This document shows, piece by piece, positions 51,193 to 59,943 of a stretch of 64,000 nt of DNA. The stretch covers positions 1 through 64,000 of the forward strand of contig JBCCQH010000027.1 in assembly GCA_039024435.1 (NCBI GenBank), read 5' to 3'. This DNA is from JBCCQH01 sp039024435. GTDB lineage: Bacteria; Bacteroidota; Bacteroidia; J057; JADKCL01. The notes below the pieces were generated by a model. That model was not told where the DNA came from. It saw nothing but the letters and a program-made list of their open reading frames with translations, and did not search any database. The first letter of the stretch is position 1, and each line of letters opens with the position of its first letter. Both the position numbers and the translations under genes were made by a program.

Positions 51193-51609
51193 ATGCCATT
51201 CCCTTCGTCCACTTCCCGAATCGAGGCATACCCACCCCAAAAAGAAAACCGGGGGACCCGATTCCTCCGGATCGCGCTGTACGTGCTGATTGTTCCGCCC
51301 CTGGCGTGGACCGCCAGCCTCTTTGCGCTGTATTGCCACGCCGCTTACCTGCTGGGCCATTTTCCGCACTACAACTTCCCCGACCCCGAACAATTGTTTA
51401 TTTACGACAGCTATGCCCCGGTCGTAGATTCGGCATTTTCCGTTTGGTTCCTGAGTTTTATTCCCTGGCTGATTTTGCTGATCACTGCAATTGCCCTCCA
51501 CTACCGGCGGACCAGTCGGGTGGCGCTACCCATCCTGCTCGGTGGGATCGCTCGGTGCCTAGCGGTTGGGATTGCCCTGTCGGAAATATTTACCTGGTAC
51601 GGCGCTTGA
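51193..51609 (+). CDS. Small integral membrane protein, unknown
   Basis: Not recognised. A 138-residue protein with four predicted helices: LRIALYVLIVPPLAWTASLF, ALYCHAAYLLGHF (short), WFLSFIPWLILLITAIALHY and LPILLGGIARCLAVGIALSE. The soluble N terminus is about 20 residues. Weak leader and the edge position beside the defence region keep confidence moderate. The 285 bases before it hold no recognisable gene, and the 211 bases after it contain neither a clear terminator nor a gene. Confidence 0.55.
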   Translation: MPFPSSTSRIEAYPPQKENRGTRFLRIALYVLIVPPLAWTASLFALYCHAAYLLGHFPHYNFPDPEQLFIYDSYAPVVDSAFSVWFLSFIPWLILLITAIALHYRRTSRVALPILLGGIARCLAVGIALSEIFTWYGA

Positions 51610-51820
51610 GCCCAGCCCGAGCCCAAGCGCACCAATTCGGGACCGCAAGGTCCAGAAAACAACAATACCAGACGAAAACGTGTGCCGGCCCGGCGGTGCT
51701 GACCGGACTGGGGTTTCGCCGGGGAGGGGGACTACAAGGAAATGAATACCGTGCCCCGCCAGGATCACTTTCTCATGATCACATCGGTCGCCGATCCGTT
51801 CTCAACCGGCGCGCTCCGGT

Positions 51821-53179
51821 TTAGAGCAATTCCCCGATCAACTGCTCGGCTTGCGCCAGATCGGCGTGGTCGGCGTGGTCGATGTCTTCGGCCAAAGTGT
51901 GCAAGATCTGCTCGTTGATCTCACCCTTGCGCATCGCTTCCGCGTAGGGAGTCCGGGTAAATGACACCATCTCGTACAGCGAAATGTAGCGCTCGGGGAA
52001 GGTCCGCTCCAGGCGGAATTCAATGGCCTTGCGCAGCAACCAGTCGGAATCCCCGACGCTGTCGCGCATCTCGATGTAGTGCTCCTGGGCCAAGGTGGCA
52101 ATGGCCTGGCCATTGGCGACGCGGCGGGAATTGTAGCGTTCAAAGGCGGTCTGCCAGTCCCGCGATGCTTGAATGCATTCGTGCATCACGGTGCAGTCTT
52201 CAAAGGCCGCATTCATGCCCTGGCCGTAAAAGGGCACCACGGCGTGAGCGGCATCGCCCAGCAGCGCGACTTTGTCCCGGTACACCCAAGGGGAACAACG
52301 TACGGTGACCAGATCGGCGGTGGGATTGGCGGTGAATTCCTCGGCAAAATCTGGAATTAGATCGAGGGCATCCGGGAATTCGCGGCGGAAAAAGGCTTCG
52401 GCCTCGGCTACGGAAGCGTCCAGCGTGGCGAAGCTCTCCTCGCCTTCGCGGGGATAGAACAGCGTCACGGTAAAGCTGCCGTCCAGATTGGGCAAGGCGA
52501 TCAGCATGTAGCCACCCCGCGGCCAGATGTGCAGTGCGTGCTTGTCCACCCGCCAGCCTCCACCGGCAGCGGGAGGAAAACTCAGCTCTTTGTAAGCGTG
52601 ACTGTGGAACTCCTGGGAATAGTTGAAGCGCGGAGTTTTTTGCAGGCTGTAGCGCACACCCGAAAAAGCGCCGTCGCAGGCGAGTACGACCTGACCCTGC
52701 ACCGAGTGGGTCTCCCCGGTGGCCTCGTGGCGCATTTCTACCGCCCCGGTATCGACATCCAGCCCCACACAGCGGTAGCGGAAATGAAACCGGATATTGT
52801 CGTAGGCGTCCGCCTCGTTGATGAGTAGAAGGTTGAGATCGCCCCGGGAAATGGAGTTGATCGCGGTGGTGCCGTCCTTGCTGTAGGGCTGGAAATTCGT
52901 GTCACCGGCGAGGTCGTGGACGACCCGCCCGCGCATGGGGACGCACATTTTTTTGACCTCTTCCAGCAGGCCCACTTCCTCCATGGCGTGGAGGCCGCGT
53001 ACCGAAATCGCCAAATTGATCGAGCGGCCCGCGTACTGTTCGGTGGTCCGCATGTCGGGGCGGCGTTCGTAGACTTCGACCCGGTAGCCCTGCCGGGCCA
53101 GGTACAAGGCCATGAGTGAACCGGCCAGTCCGGCTCCTTGGATGACAATGGGTTCTTGCTTATTGATTGACTTCACCAT
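51821..53179 (-). CDS. kmo: Kynurenine 3-monooxygenase
   Basis: Hydroxylates L-kynurenine to 3-hydroxykynurenine with FAD, NADPH and O2, in tryptophan breakdown or de novo NAD synthesis. The 452 residues start at ATG 53179. FAD-binding VIQGAGLAGSLMALYLARQGY is N-terminal, the DG motif is VVLACDGAFSGVR, and the second FAD site is VALLGDAAHAVVPFYGQGMNAAFEDC, a near-signature of KMO. Substrate-contacting region RSINLAISVRGL is also as in KMO. No other kynurenine-pathway gene is adjacent. The rhomboid gene diverges 121 bases away. Confidence 0.9.
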   Translation of the reverse strand: MVKSINKQEPIVIQGAGLAGSLMALYLARQGYRVEVYERRPDMRTTEQYAGRSINLAISVRGLHAMEEVGLLEEVKKMCVPMRGRVVHDLAGDTNFQPYSKDGTTAINSISRGDLNLLLINEADAYDNIRFHFRYRCVGLDVDTGAVEMRHEATGETHSVQGQVVLACDGAFSGVRYSLQKTPRFNYSQEFHSHAYKELSFPPAAGGGWRVDKHALHIWPRGGYMLIALPNLDGSFTVTLFYPREGEESFATLDASVAEAEAFFRREFPDALDLIPDFAEEFTANPTADLVTVRCSPWVYRDKVALLGDAAHAVVPFYGQGMNAAFEDCTVMHECIQASRDWQTAFERYNSRRVANGQAIATLAQEHYIEMRDSVGDSDWLLRKAIEFRLERTFPERYISLYEMVSFTRTPYAEAMRKGEINEQILHTLAEDIDHADHADLAQAEQLIGELL

Positions 53180-53300
53180 GCGCGAAAGTATTGAATTTAA
53201 AACAACTAGGGCCTGCGATTGTTGGGATTCTCGCTGAATTGCACCGTCGGCAATTTGACGCTGCCGCAATTCCAAACAATCCGCTTTGTTTTCCCGTAAT

Positions 53301-54020
53301 ATGAACACTATGGCTCAAAACGACGGCAAACGCATCCTGCGCAGTCTGAAGGTCGCTGGCATTGTGGTCGGCCTTCTCTGGGTCATCCATTTTGCCCTGT
53401 GGCTCCTGGAGGTAAACGTCGGGGTGCTCGGCATTGTTCCGCGCAGTGTGGCCGGCCTCTCGGGAATTTTGACCGCACCGCTGGTGCACGGCGATATATT
53501 TCACCTGATGTCAAACAGTGCCCCGCTCTTCTTCTTCACCGCCGGCATGCTCTATTTTTATCCGCGCATCTCCGCGAAGGCATTCGCCTGGATGTATCTG
53601 ATGACCGGGGTTTGGGTGTGGATTGCGGCCCACGAGGGCTCCCACATTGGGGCTTCGGGGATCGTCTATGCTCTGGCGGGGTTTCTCTTTTTCAGTGGGG
53701 TGTTTCGGCGGGAAACCCGCAGCATCGCACTGTCTTTGGTGATTGCATTCTTTTACGGAGGAATGGTCTGGGGCGTGCTGCCGGGACAGGAAGGCATCTC
53801 CTGGGAGTCGCATTTGTTCGGATTGGTGGCCGGTGCGGTGTGTGCATTTTTCTACCGCAAACAAGATCTGCCCCTCCGCAAAAAGTACAATTGGGAAGAC
53901 GACCCAGAATGGGATCCCAACGACGACAAAGCAGTCTGGAACTACGAAAAAAACTGGTCCGGCGCCCGCGTGGTCTACGTACCGAATTCGTCCGGACCGG
54001 ACAATGCCGGGGAAGATTGA
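53301..54020 (+). CDS. Rhomboid family intramembrane serine protease
   Basis: A 239-residue membrane protease with the catalytic dyad Ser119 in HIGASGIVYALAG and His171 in SWESHLFGLVAG, and the rhomboid HGDIFHLMSN motif near 63-72. Six helices are predicted. A soluble C-terminal tail of about 50 residues (YNWEDDPEWDPNDDKAVWNY) is acidic and Trp-rich, an extension I have no role for. ATG 53301 is used; ATG 53310 (MAQNDGK) is the alternative. Substrates unknown. Confidence 0.9.
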   Translation: MNTMAQNDGKRILRSLKVAGIVVGLLWVIHFALWLLEVNVGVLGIVPRSVAGLSGILTAPLVHGDIFHLMSNSAPLFFFTAGMLYFYPRISAKAFAWMYLMTGVWVWIAAHEGSHIGASGIVYALAGFLFFSGVFRRETRSIALSLVIAFFYGGMVWGVLPGQEGISWESHLFGLVAGAVCAFFYRKQDLPLRKKYNWEDDPEWDPNDDKAVWNYEKNWSGARVVYVPNSSGPDNAGED

Positions 54021-54788
54021 CCGCCGGGCTCCCGCAACTATCATCCACACGAAATTTACTGGGTCGCCCGTAGCGTACCGTACTTGGGACACTACGGGCG
54101 ATGGATGTATGGTTGGAGTTCGGAGGCAATCAAGGGAATGGCGTCCTCGGCGATTGCCTTCCATCGAAGCGTGGATCCTTGCGGCGCGCAGGTTTTGATC
54201 AGATTTGTGGTATGGTTCAAGCTGCCGCCCGAAATGGGTGGTTTGCTACGGTCATGAAAAAGGCTTGCAATAAGGTAGGCGCGGCGGATAGGATCGCAAA
54301 TTGCCGGGGATTGCTACCGCGCACTCAGGCGGCTTGGGTGTGCGGTTACCGTGGAAGGAAGGATGATAAAAGCAGAGACAAGTTGCAATGGCATTGCAAA
54401 TCGGTACATGGCGTAGATGTTGGTGTTGGTACTAATGTGGGACCAGTTGATCCGGAATGCTAGTTACCGATTTCTGAGGGCGTCGACAATTGGACCTCGG
54501 GCATTTCTTACCCCGATTCGGTTTCCAAAGGAGCTTTTTTCGCCGAAAACTGGGTTTTTATCGGCCAATGCCTTACGCCTTCAGCCGATCCGCTCACCGG
54601 TGTACTTACACTTTGCCCCCACAATTTTTTCAATGCGGTCTCTCCCCAGTGCCACAAAGGAAAAGCGCCCACAGTCTACCGAGCCGGGGCGCTTTTATCA
54701 AAATAATGAGGAGCTACAAATTTTTCTCAGTCCAGGGCATCGGAGGTCCGAAACCGAGAGGACTGCTTTCCGAGCCAGAAGCGAGGGG
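54021..54788. other. Non-coding interval without a supportable gene
   Basis: 768 bases in which every reading frame is short or of implausible composition. It contains GCCCGTAG..CTACGGGC (54065-54100 region, no T tract) and the terminator at 54661. The middle (54230-54480) has lower GC and unusual dinucleotide texture compared with the flanking genes and may be decayed foreign DNA, but I cannot identify a source. Confidence 0.5.
54661..54697. terminator. Rho-independent terminator, bidirectional
   Basis: AAAAGCGCCC and GGGGCGCTTTT pair around a 15-base loop. On the minus strand it lies about 95 bases beyond the threonine dehydrogenase stop, whose operon it probably ends. Confidence 0.65.
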
Positions 54789-55763
54789 TCAGCCTTCCAG
54801 GGGAGAAGCCGGAAACTGTAGCGGAATATTTTGCAACATCTCTTCCGTCATGCGGACGAGGTCATATTCTGGCTGCCAGCCCCAATCCTGTCTTGCTGCC
54901 GAATCATCAATGCTGCTCGGCCAGGAATCGGCAATCGCTTGGCGAAAATCCGTAGAGTAATTTACTACAAAATTTGGAATAAAGGATTGAATTTGCGCCG
55001 CAATTTCCGCCGGGGTAAAACTCAAGGCTCCAATGTTATAGCTGGAGCGAATCTTAATTTGTTCGGCGGGGGCGTCCATCAATTGCACGGTGGCCCGGAT
55101 TGCATCCTCCATGTACATCATAGGCAGACAGGCATCGGGCTGTAAAAAGCACTCGTAACGGCGAGCGGGCGCCAAGGCGTGGTGAAAAATGTCCACCGCA
55201 TAGTCGGTTGTTCCGCCGCCGGGCAGCGATTTGTATCCGATCAGGCCCGGATAGCGGAGGCTGCGCACGTCTACCTCGTAGCGCTGGAAGTAGTATTCAC
55301 ACCAGCGTTCCCCGGCCAGCTTGGAGATCCCGTACACCGTATTGGGATCCATCACCGTGTCCTGTGGCGTCGCTTCCCGCGGGGTTCCTGGACCAAACAC
55401 CGCAATCGAACTTGGCCAAAACACCTTTTCCAGAGAGGGGCAATCCCGGGCGCAGTTCAGCACGTTGAAGAGGCCGTCCATGTTCAGCCGCCAAGCAAAT
55501 TCCGGATTCTTTTCGCTGGTCGCCGACAGCAGAGCAGCCAGCAGGTAAACCTGGGTGATCCGCTCGTATTCGACCAGTTCGTAGATGGCTTCGCGGTCCA
55601 GGACATCGAGGATCCGAAACGGGCCTTCCTGGGGACGGTCGGGCACCCGCAGATCGCTGGCAATGACCGCATTGACTCCGTGACGGGCGCGCAGGAACTG
55701 AGTCAGTTCCGTTCCGATTTGGCCGTTGGCTCCGAGAATCAACACCTTGTCTTTTCCTGACAT
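54789..55763 (-). CDS. L-threonine 3-dehydrogenase, SDR type
   Basis: NAD-dependent oxidation of threonine to 2-amino-3-ketobutyrate. This 324-residue protein belongs to the extended short-chain dehydrogenase class, not the zinc type. Rossmann motif LILGANGQIGTEL, catalytic Tyr-Lys in NTVYGISKLAGERW, and RYPGLIGYKSLPGGGTTDYAV, which separates this enzyme from other NAD-dependent epimerases. The usual partner Kbl is not adjacent. The family is common in Bacteroidota. Confidence 0.9.
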   Translation of the reverse strand: MSGKDKVLILGANGQIGTELTQFLRARHGVNAVIASDLRVPDRPQEGPFRILDVLDREAIYELVEYERITQVYLLAALLSATSEKNPEFAWRLNMDGLFNVLNCARDCPSLEKVFWPSSIAVFGPGTPREATPQDTVMDPNTVYGISKLAGERWCEYYFQRYEVDVRSLRYPGLIGYKSLPGGGTTDYAVDIFHHALAPARRYECFLQPDACLPMMYMEDAIRATVQLMDAPAEQIKIRSSYNIGALSFTPAEIAAQIQSFIPNFVVNYSTDFRQAIADSWPSSIDDSAARQDWGWQPEYDLVRMTEEMLQNIPLQFPASPLEG

Positions 55764-55982
55764 AGCGATAATGGTTTGGTAGGAAATACGGTACTAAAAA
55801 TAAAGTATTTTACTCCTCGAACCAAACGATTGTTCGTTTTGTTTTTCCGCTTCACCGGAAAGACAAAGTGACAAAATTGGGCTGGAGACCCGGGAAAATG
55901 ATCCAGTATTTTTTTGCGGTTAAGCTCGTTTGCTCCGGACCATTCCCCTGCGGTGCGCCGGAATTTTCCGCATATTTGGAGC

Positions 55983-56642
55983 ATGAAACTCAACTGGCGC
56001 ACGGTCAAAAGCTACCTCCGGGATGAAGTCGTAGAGGTCAGCGACAGTCCACACAATGGACGGTTAGAAGTTGGGTACGCCTACGGCAAACTGATGCTGA
56101 ATACAGAAAATGTAAACTACAGTTACGGGTTGCTGGACAAGGTCATGCGCACGGCGATCTACCGGTTGAAGGTTGAGCGCCGGGCGGTCCACGATGTCCT
56201 TTTGCTCGGCTTGGGGGCGGGAAATCTCGCCGCGATCCTCGGTGAGCACAAACGGCCCTACCGCATGGTGGGGGTGGAAATCGATCCCGAGGTGGTGCGA
56301 CTGGGAAGGAGACACTTTGGGCTGGACGCCTACCCCAGCCTGGAAGTGGTTGTGGCGGATGCCGTCGACTACATCCGCCAGTGTACCGATCGTTACGATC
56401 TCATCATTGTGGACCTGTTTCGGGACGCCTACGTGCCCCGTACCGCCGAGACGGACCAATTTATGCTCGGCCTCGCCCGCTGCTTGCACCGGGAAGGCTT
56501 GCTGATGTGGAACCGGCTCATGCTGGATGCGGAATTGCGTCAACAAACGGAATCCTTCACCCGTAAAATGCAGGGCATATTGCCGGGAACCAGCTACATT
56601 TCAGCGGCCGGAAATCGCATGTTGTACTATGAAAGAAAATGA
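55983..56642 (+). CDS. Spermidine-synthase-like methyltransferase-fold protein
   Basis: A 219-residue Rossmann protein with the SAM/dcSAM loop VLLLGLGAGNLAAIL (about 72-86), acidic EIDPEVVRLGRRHF for the ribose, VVADAVDYI, and DLIIVDLFRDAYVP. The pattern is that of the spermidine synthase superfamily, but the N-terminal substrate domain is short, so actual polyamine synthesis is doubtful; many such proteins are annotated as fused-less spermidine synthase-like. ATG 55983 follows CATATTTG, a near -7 element only 5 bases away, so the mRNA may be leaderless. It overlaps the following lipoprotein gene by 14 bases. Confidence 0.78.
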   Translation: MKLNWRTVKSYLRDEVVEVSDSPHNGRLEVGYAYGKLMLNTENVNYSYGLLDKVMRTAIYRLKVERRAVHDVLLLGLGAGNLAAILGEHKRPYRMVGVEIDPEVVRLGRRHFGLDAYPSLEVVVADAVDYIRQCTDRYDLIIVDLFRDAYVPRTAETDQFMLGLARCLHREGLLMWNRLMLDAELRQQTESFTRKMQGILPGTSYISAAGNRMLYYERK

Positions 56643-57180
56643 ATTTCTGATGACGGTTCTGGCCGCGGTGGTCCTGGTCCTCGCCGTGAGTGGCTGCGGA
56701 CCGGGGAAAAATATCATTGGGGCCAATGGAATTAAGGGCGTGCGGCTGGGCGACGAAATGCCCGCCTACGACGTGGAAAAGGTTGCGGGGATTCCGGTGA
56801 CTGGCGACAGCATCGCCGAGGAAGGCGAATTTACCTGGCGGGTAGCCACCCTGGGCTACAAGAAAGGGCCAGTCTACCTGGAAAGTGATTTTTACGGGGC
56901 AGAAAATCTCAACCGCATCCGCATCGAAACCCCGGAACTGCGCTTGCGCAATGGCCTCCGCGTGGGCATGACCGTCGGTGACCTCACCCAAAAGTCGAGT
57001 AACTGGATCATTTCCCCGCTGCCCAAGTACAAGCTGTTTGATTTTTACTCCCGCCGCTATCCCGGAACCCATTTTCTGGTCCACGACCCCGGCCGGTCAA
57101 TGGAGGACCCCGATTGGGAGAGCTATCGCCCGGACCAGTTTGCGACCGAAGCACCGATTGTGGCCATCGTGGTGTTGTAA
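56629..57180 (+). CDS. Putative lipoprotein, unknown
   Basis: A 183-residue protein with a lipoprotein signal (LAAVVLVLAVSGCGPG, lipobox VSGC). The mature part is predicted beta/alpha with a repeated turn (LGDEMPAYDVEKVAGIPV; LRVGMTVGDLTQKSSNW), reminiscent of the small-lipoprotein SmpA/BamE-like or TtrA-like pattern in which a G-M-T/E motif starts a short helix, but I do not assign it. ATG 56629 overlaps the previous gene, so the two are co-translated. Confidence 0.7.
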   Translation: MKENEFLMTVLAAVVLVLAVSGCGPGKNIIGANGIKGVRLGDEMPAYDVEKVAGIPVTGDSIAEEGEFTWRVATLGYKKGPVYLESDFYGAENLNRIRIETPELRLRNGLRVGMTVGDLTQKSSNWIISPLPKYKLFDFYSRRYPGTHFLVHDPGRSMEDPDWESYRPDQFATEAPIVAIVVL

Positions 57181-57301
57181 ATGCACAGTGTTAAGGAGCA
57201 AAATCCGGGTGGTTCCAGCACAATTTCTGCTCCCCCCACCAACGCGTCGCCCACATTGCTTGCAGGTTGCAACATTTGTCCCACGACTCCGTTATCACTC
57301 T

Positions 57302-57598
57302 ATGAATAAGTTCATGGTCACTATGAGTTTTCCGCCATTCTTGACCGACGAGTTCGTCGCGTTGATCCCGCGGCAGCGCGCCATGATCGTACAGCTGCTG
57401 TCAAATGGAAAACTGACCAACTTTAGCTTGAACGATCAGCGCAGCAATGCCTGGATGGTCATCAATGCCAAGTCGGAACAAGAAGTCGAAGAACTGCTTG
57501 CACGATTTCCCTTGCACGACTTCTTCGATTATGAGATCCATACGCTCGTCGTACACGATACGGCATTCATGGGACTTCCGAAAGTTGTGCTCAATTGA
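57302..57598 (+). CDS. Muconolactone delta-isomerase-like / YCII-type small protein
   Basis: A 98-residue ferredoxin-like dimeric alpha-beta barrel candidate. MNKFMVTMSFPPFLTDEFVALIPRQRAMI and then the central NAWMVINAKSEQEVEELLARFPLHDFFDYEIHTL fit the muconolactone isomerase-like family in length and in the 'W-x-V-x-x-A-x-S' centre. The catalytic role is not established for such stand-alone members. It has its own terminator. Confidence 0.65.
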   Translation: MNKFMVTMSFPPFLTDEFVALIPRQRAMIVQLLSNGKLTNFSLNDQRSNAWMVINAKSEQEVEELLARFPLHDFFDYEIHTLVVHDTAFMGLPKVVLN

Positions 57599-57631
57599 CA
57601 CATCGTCCAAAAAACTAAACGTTTTTCTTGC

Positions 57632-57670
57632 AAAAAAGAGCAGTCCACGCGCGGTGGGCTGCTCTTTTTC
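57632..57670 (+). terminator. Rho-independent terminator after the small isomerase-like gene
   Basis: AAAAAAGAGCAGTCCAC and GTGGGCTGCTCTTTTT pair as a long stem with one mismatch around GCGCG, ending in a T run, about 35 bases after the stop. Confidence 0.85.
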
Positions 57671-57795
57671 CTTGGGGTTTCCGGGCCAGCTTTTTGCCCA
57701 CACCCAATTATCTGAATCCTTTTACCCGGCGAGGAGATAAGATTCACCGCTCAATCCGCGCCCTTTCCCGTTACATTTTTGTTTTTGCGGGTCGC

Positions 57796-57824
57796 AATGA
57801 GCAGGATCTTTGCTCATTCTTTTT
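57796..57824 (+). terminator. Second terminator-like hairpin, 85 bases before the peroxidase gene
   Basis: AATGAGCA (57796-57803) and TGCTCATT (57811-57818) form a perfect 8-bp stem around seven bases, followed by CTTTTT. No gene lies between it and the previous terminator. A near -7 element TATCTTTC follows at 57845 and could serve the peroxidase gene. Confidence 0.5.
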
Positions 57825-57908
57825 CGTAGTCCAGAGACGAATTGTATCTTTCGTCACCCGTAATCACTTGCCGGCCTCACTACCCGGCGCAAAACATTCT
57901 GTGCTGTC

Positions 57909-59267
57909 ATGAAAAGCTTCTCCCAAACGAGCAAGTGGATCACGGTCTTGTGTTCCATTTTAATTCTTGCTGGATGCCGATTGGATCCCCAGGTCGGCAC
58001 CGACCTCGATTCTGAACTCGATGCGGCCTTGCGCGCCGCCTCTAACGGGCGGGGACGCGCCCATTTTGTCTTGCCGGATGACGGCCAGTACAGCCGATTG
58101 CCCCAGGATCCCCGCAATCCGATTACCCAACAAAAGGTTGAACTGGGCAAACTGCTCTTTCACGAAACTGCTTTGGGGACCAATCCCCGCATTGCTAGTG
58201 GAACCGGAAAATATTCTTGCGCCAGTTGCCACCACGCAGCGGGGGGATTTCAGGCCGCCCTGAAACAAGGCATCGGTGAAGGCGGAGTCGGTTTTGGGAC
58301 GACGGGGGAAGCCCGGGTTCCGGACGCGCGCTACCCCATCGACTCGATTGACGTCCAGCCCATCCGCACGCCTTCGGCGCTCAACATCACCTACCAAGAA
58401 ATCTTGCTTTGGAATGGGCAGTTTGGAGCTACGGGAATGAACGCCGGTACGCAGGCTCAGTGGACGCCCGGCACGCCGAAAGCGGTCAACAACCTGGGTT
58501 ACCACGGCACCGAAATTCAGGCGATTGCCGGGATGGATGTACACCGCTTGGTAGTCGATCCGGCCACCCTCGCCGGGGCATCGACCGATTATGAAGCCTT
58601 GTTTGCGGCGGCCTTTCCCTCGGTTCCGGCCGGGGAGCGGCTGGACAACGAACACGCGGGGCTGGCCATCGCCGCTTTCGAACGGACCCTTCTGGCAAAT
58701 CGCGCGCCCTTCCAGCGCTGGTTGCGGGGTGAACACGGTGCTATGACCGAGCAGGAAAAGCGCGGTGCCATCACCTTCTTTGGCAAGGCCAACTGTGGGT
58801 CCTGTCACGGTGGCCCCGCTCTGAACTCTATGGACTTTCACGCCCTGGGCATGGGCAATCTGGACGGTTCCGGCACCTACGGGGTCAACCCCACCCACGT
58901 CGCTCATCTGGGCCGGGGCGGATTTACGGGCCACGCGGAGGACAACTACAAGTTCAAAGTCCCGCAATTGTACAACCTGAAAGATTCGCCGTTTTACGGC
59001 CACGGCGGTACTTTCACCACCCTGGAAGCGGTCGTGCGCTACAAAAATGCGGCGGTTCCACAGAACCCCGACGTCCCCGTAGCGCAATTGGCGACGCAGT
59101 TCCGCCCGCTGAATCTGAGCGAACAGGAAGTCACCGATCTGGTGGCCTTCCTCGAGCGCGGCCTGCACGACAACAGCCTCTACCGGTACGAACCGTCTTC
59201 GCTACCCTCCGGGAACTGCTTCCCGAACAACGATATGGAGTCGCGTTACGATTTGGGCTGCAACTGA
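57909..59267 (+). CDS. Di-haem cytochrome c peroxidase / MauG-like lipoprotein
   Basis: A 452-residue periplasmic peroxidase, lipid-anchored through LILAGC. Two c-type haem sites, CASCH (about 104-108) and CGSCH (about 295-299), are in the order high-potential/low-potential of the CcpA/MauG family. The region RTPSALNITYQEILLWNGQFG is typical of the family. It detoxifies hydrogen peroxide using electrons from a small cytochrome or azurin, or makes a tryptophan cofactor in MauG; the substrate cannot be told. It stands alone. Confidence 0.92.
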   Translation: MKSFSQTSKWITVLCSILILAGCRLDPQVGTDLDSELDAALRAASNGRGRAHFVLPDDGQYSRLPQDPRNPITQQKVELGKLLFHETALGTNPRIASGTGKYSCASCHHAAGGFQAALKQGIGEGGVGFGTTGEARVPDARYPIDSIDVQPIRTPSALNITYQEILLWNGQFGATGMNAGTQAQWTPGTPKAVNNLGYHGTEIQAIAGMDVHRLVVDPATLAGASTDYEALFAAAFPSVPAGERLDNEHAGLAIAAFERTLLANRAPFQRWLRGEHGAMTEQEKRGAITFFGKANCGSCHGGPALNSMDFHALGMGNLDGSGTYGVNPTHVAHLGRGGFTGHAEDNYKFKVPQLYNLKDSPFYGHGGTFTTLEAVVRYKNAAVPQNPDVPVAQLATQFRPLNLSEQEVTDLVAFLERGLHDNSLYRYEPSSLPSGNCFPNNDMESRYDLGCN

Positions 59268-59320
59268 GCGCAGCCGCTGGCCGGACTTTCCCACGCACCG
59301 GCAGGGATCGCTTGTCCTCA

Positions 59321-59482
59321 GAGGCGGTTTAAATTTAATCCTGTGATTTTGCTCTGGCATCTTTTTCCGGCCCTCTTCAGTTATTTTCTCACCCATAGCT
59401 CGGGCTATGGACTCCAAAATGAGCTTCGAGGAACAAAAAATCTGCACTAACAAATTTCACCAACCAAGTTTTAAACCGCCTC
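59321..59482. repeat. MITE-like repeat, copy 2 (162 bp)
   Basis: Same length and closely similar to the copy at 14477-14638. Its ends are GAGGCGGTTTAAA and TTTAAACCGCCTC: relative to copy 1 the fifth-last pair has changed on both sides in step (T to G on the left, A to C on the right), so the terminal inverted repeat remains perfect. It lies between the peroxidase stop and the GNAT start. Confidence 0.8.
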
Positions 59483-59514
59483 TCGGGGTTCTGCATTTTG
59501 CGTACCTTGGAAAT

Positions 59515-59943
59515 ATGGACTATCATTTTTCCAGGGAGCCGGAGGCTTCTGCCGAGGACCAGGAGTACGTCATCGACCGCTTGCGGGCATACAACGATTC
59601 CCAGGTGAAGAGACATTGGGAGCGGCGCATGGTGCGCGTATTTGTCCGGGACGAAACCGGGGAAATCCTAGCCGGTGTATTTGGGATGGTCAGCATGCAC
59701 GCTCTGGTGATCGATACCATGTGGGTGGATCCCCGCTGCCGGGGAAAAGGCATTGGAGGAGAATTGCTGGCCCGCGCGGAAGCAGAAGCCCGGGAAGCCG
59801 GCGCGATCTGGTCCCTGGTGGATACGACTTCTTTTCAAGCCCGGCCCTTTTACGAGCAGCACGGATACCAGGTGTTTGGTCAAGTGGCGGACCTGCCCAT
59901 CGGTCACACAAGTTTCTTTATGCGGAAGCGGTTGAACAGATAG
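59515..59943 (+). CDS. GNAT family N-acetyltransferase
   Basis: A 142-residue acetyl-CoA-dependent transferase. The acetyl-CoA loop is WVDPRCRGKGIGGELLARAEAEA (R/Q-x-x-G-x-G/A motif), followed by PFYEQHGYQVFG, the usual motif B. ATG 59515 is preferred; an in-frame ATG at 59407 would start inside repeat copy 2. Acceptor unknown. Confidence 0.88.
   Translation: MDYHFSREPEASAEDQEYVIDRLRAYNDSQVKRHWERRMVRVFVRDETGEILAGVFGMVSMHALVIDTMWVDPRCRGKGIGGELLARAEAEAREAGAIWSLVDTTSFQARPFYEQHGYQVFGQVADLPIGHTSFFMRKRLNR

Noticed and set aside
54101..54821. Short frames in the 54-55 kb gap
   Set aside because: Composition and lack of start signals do not support coding; kept as a non-coding interval.
57628..57912. 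94-residue frame between terminator and peroxidase gene
   Set aside because: It runs through two terminator hairpins and has an implausible composition.
57960..59168. Long antisense frame opposite the di-haem peroxidase
   Set aside because: The sense strand carries both haem motifs; the antisense frame is a codon-bias shadow.
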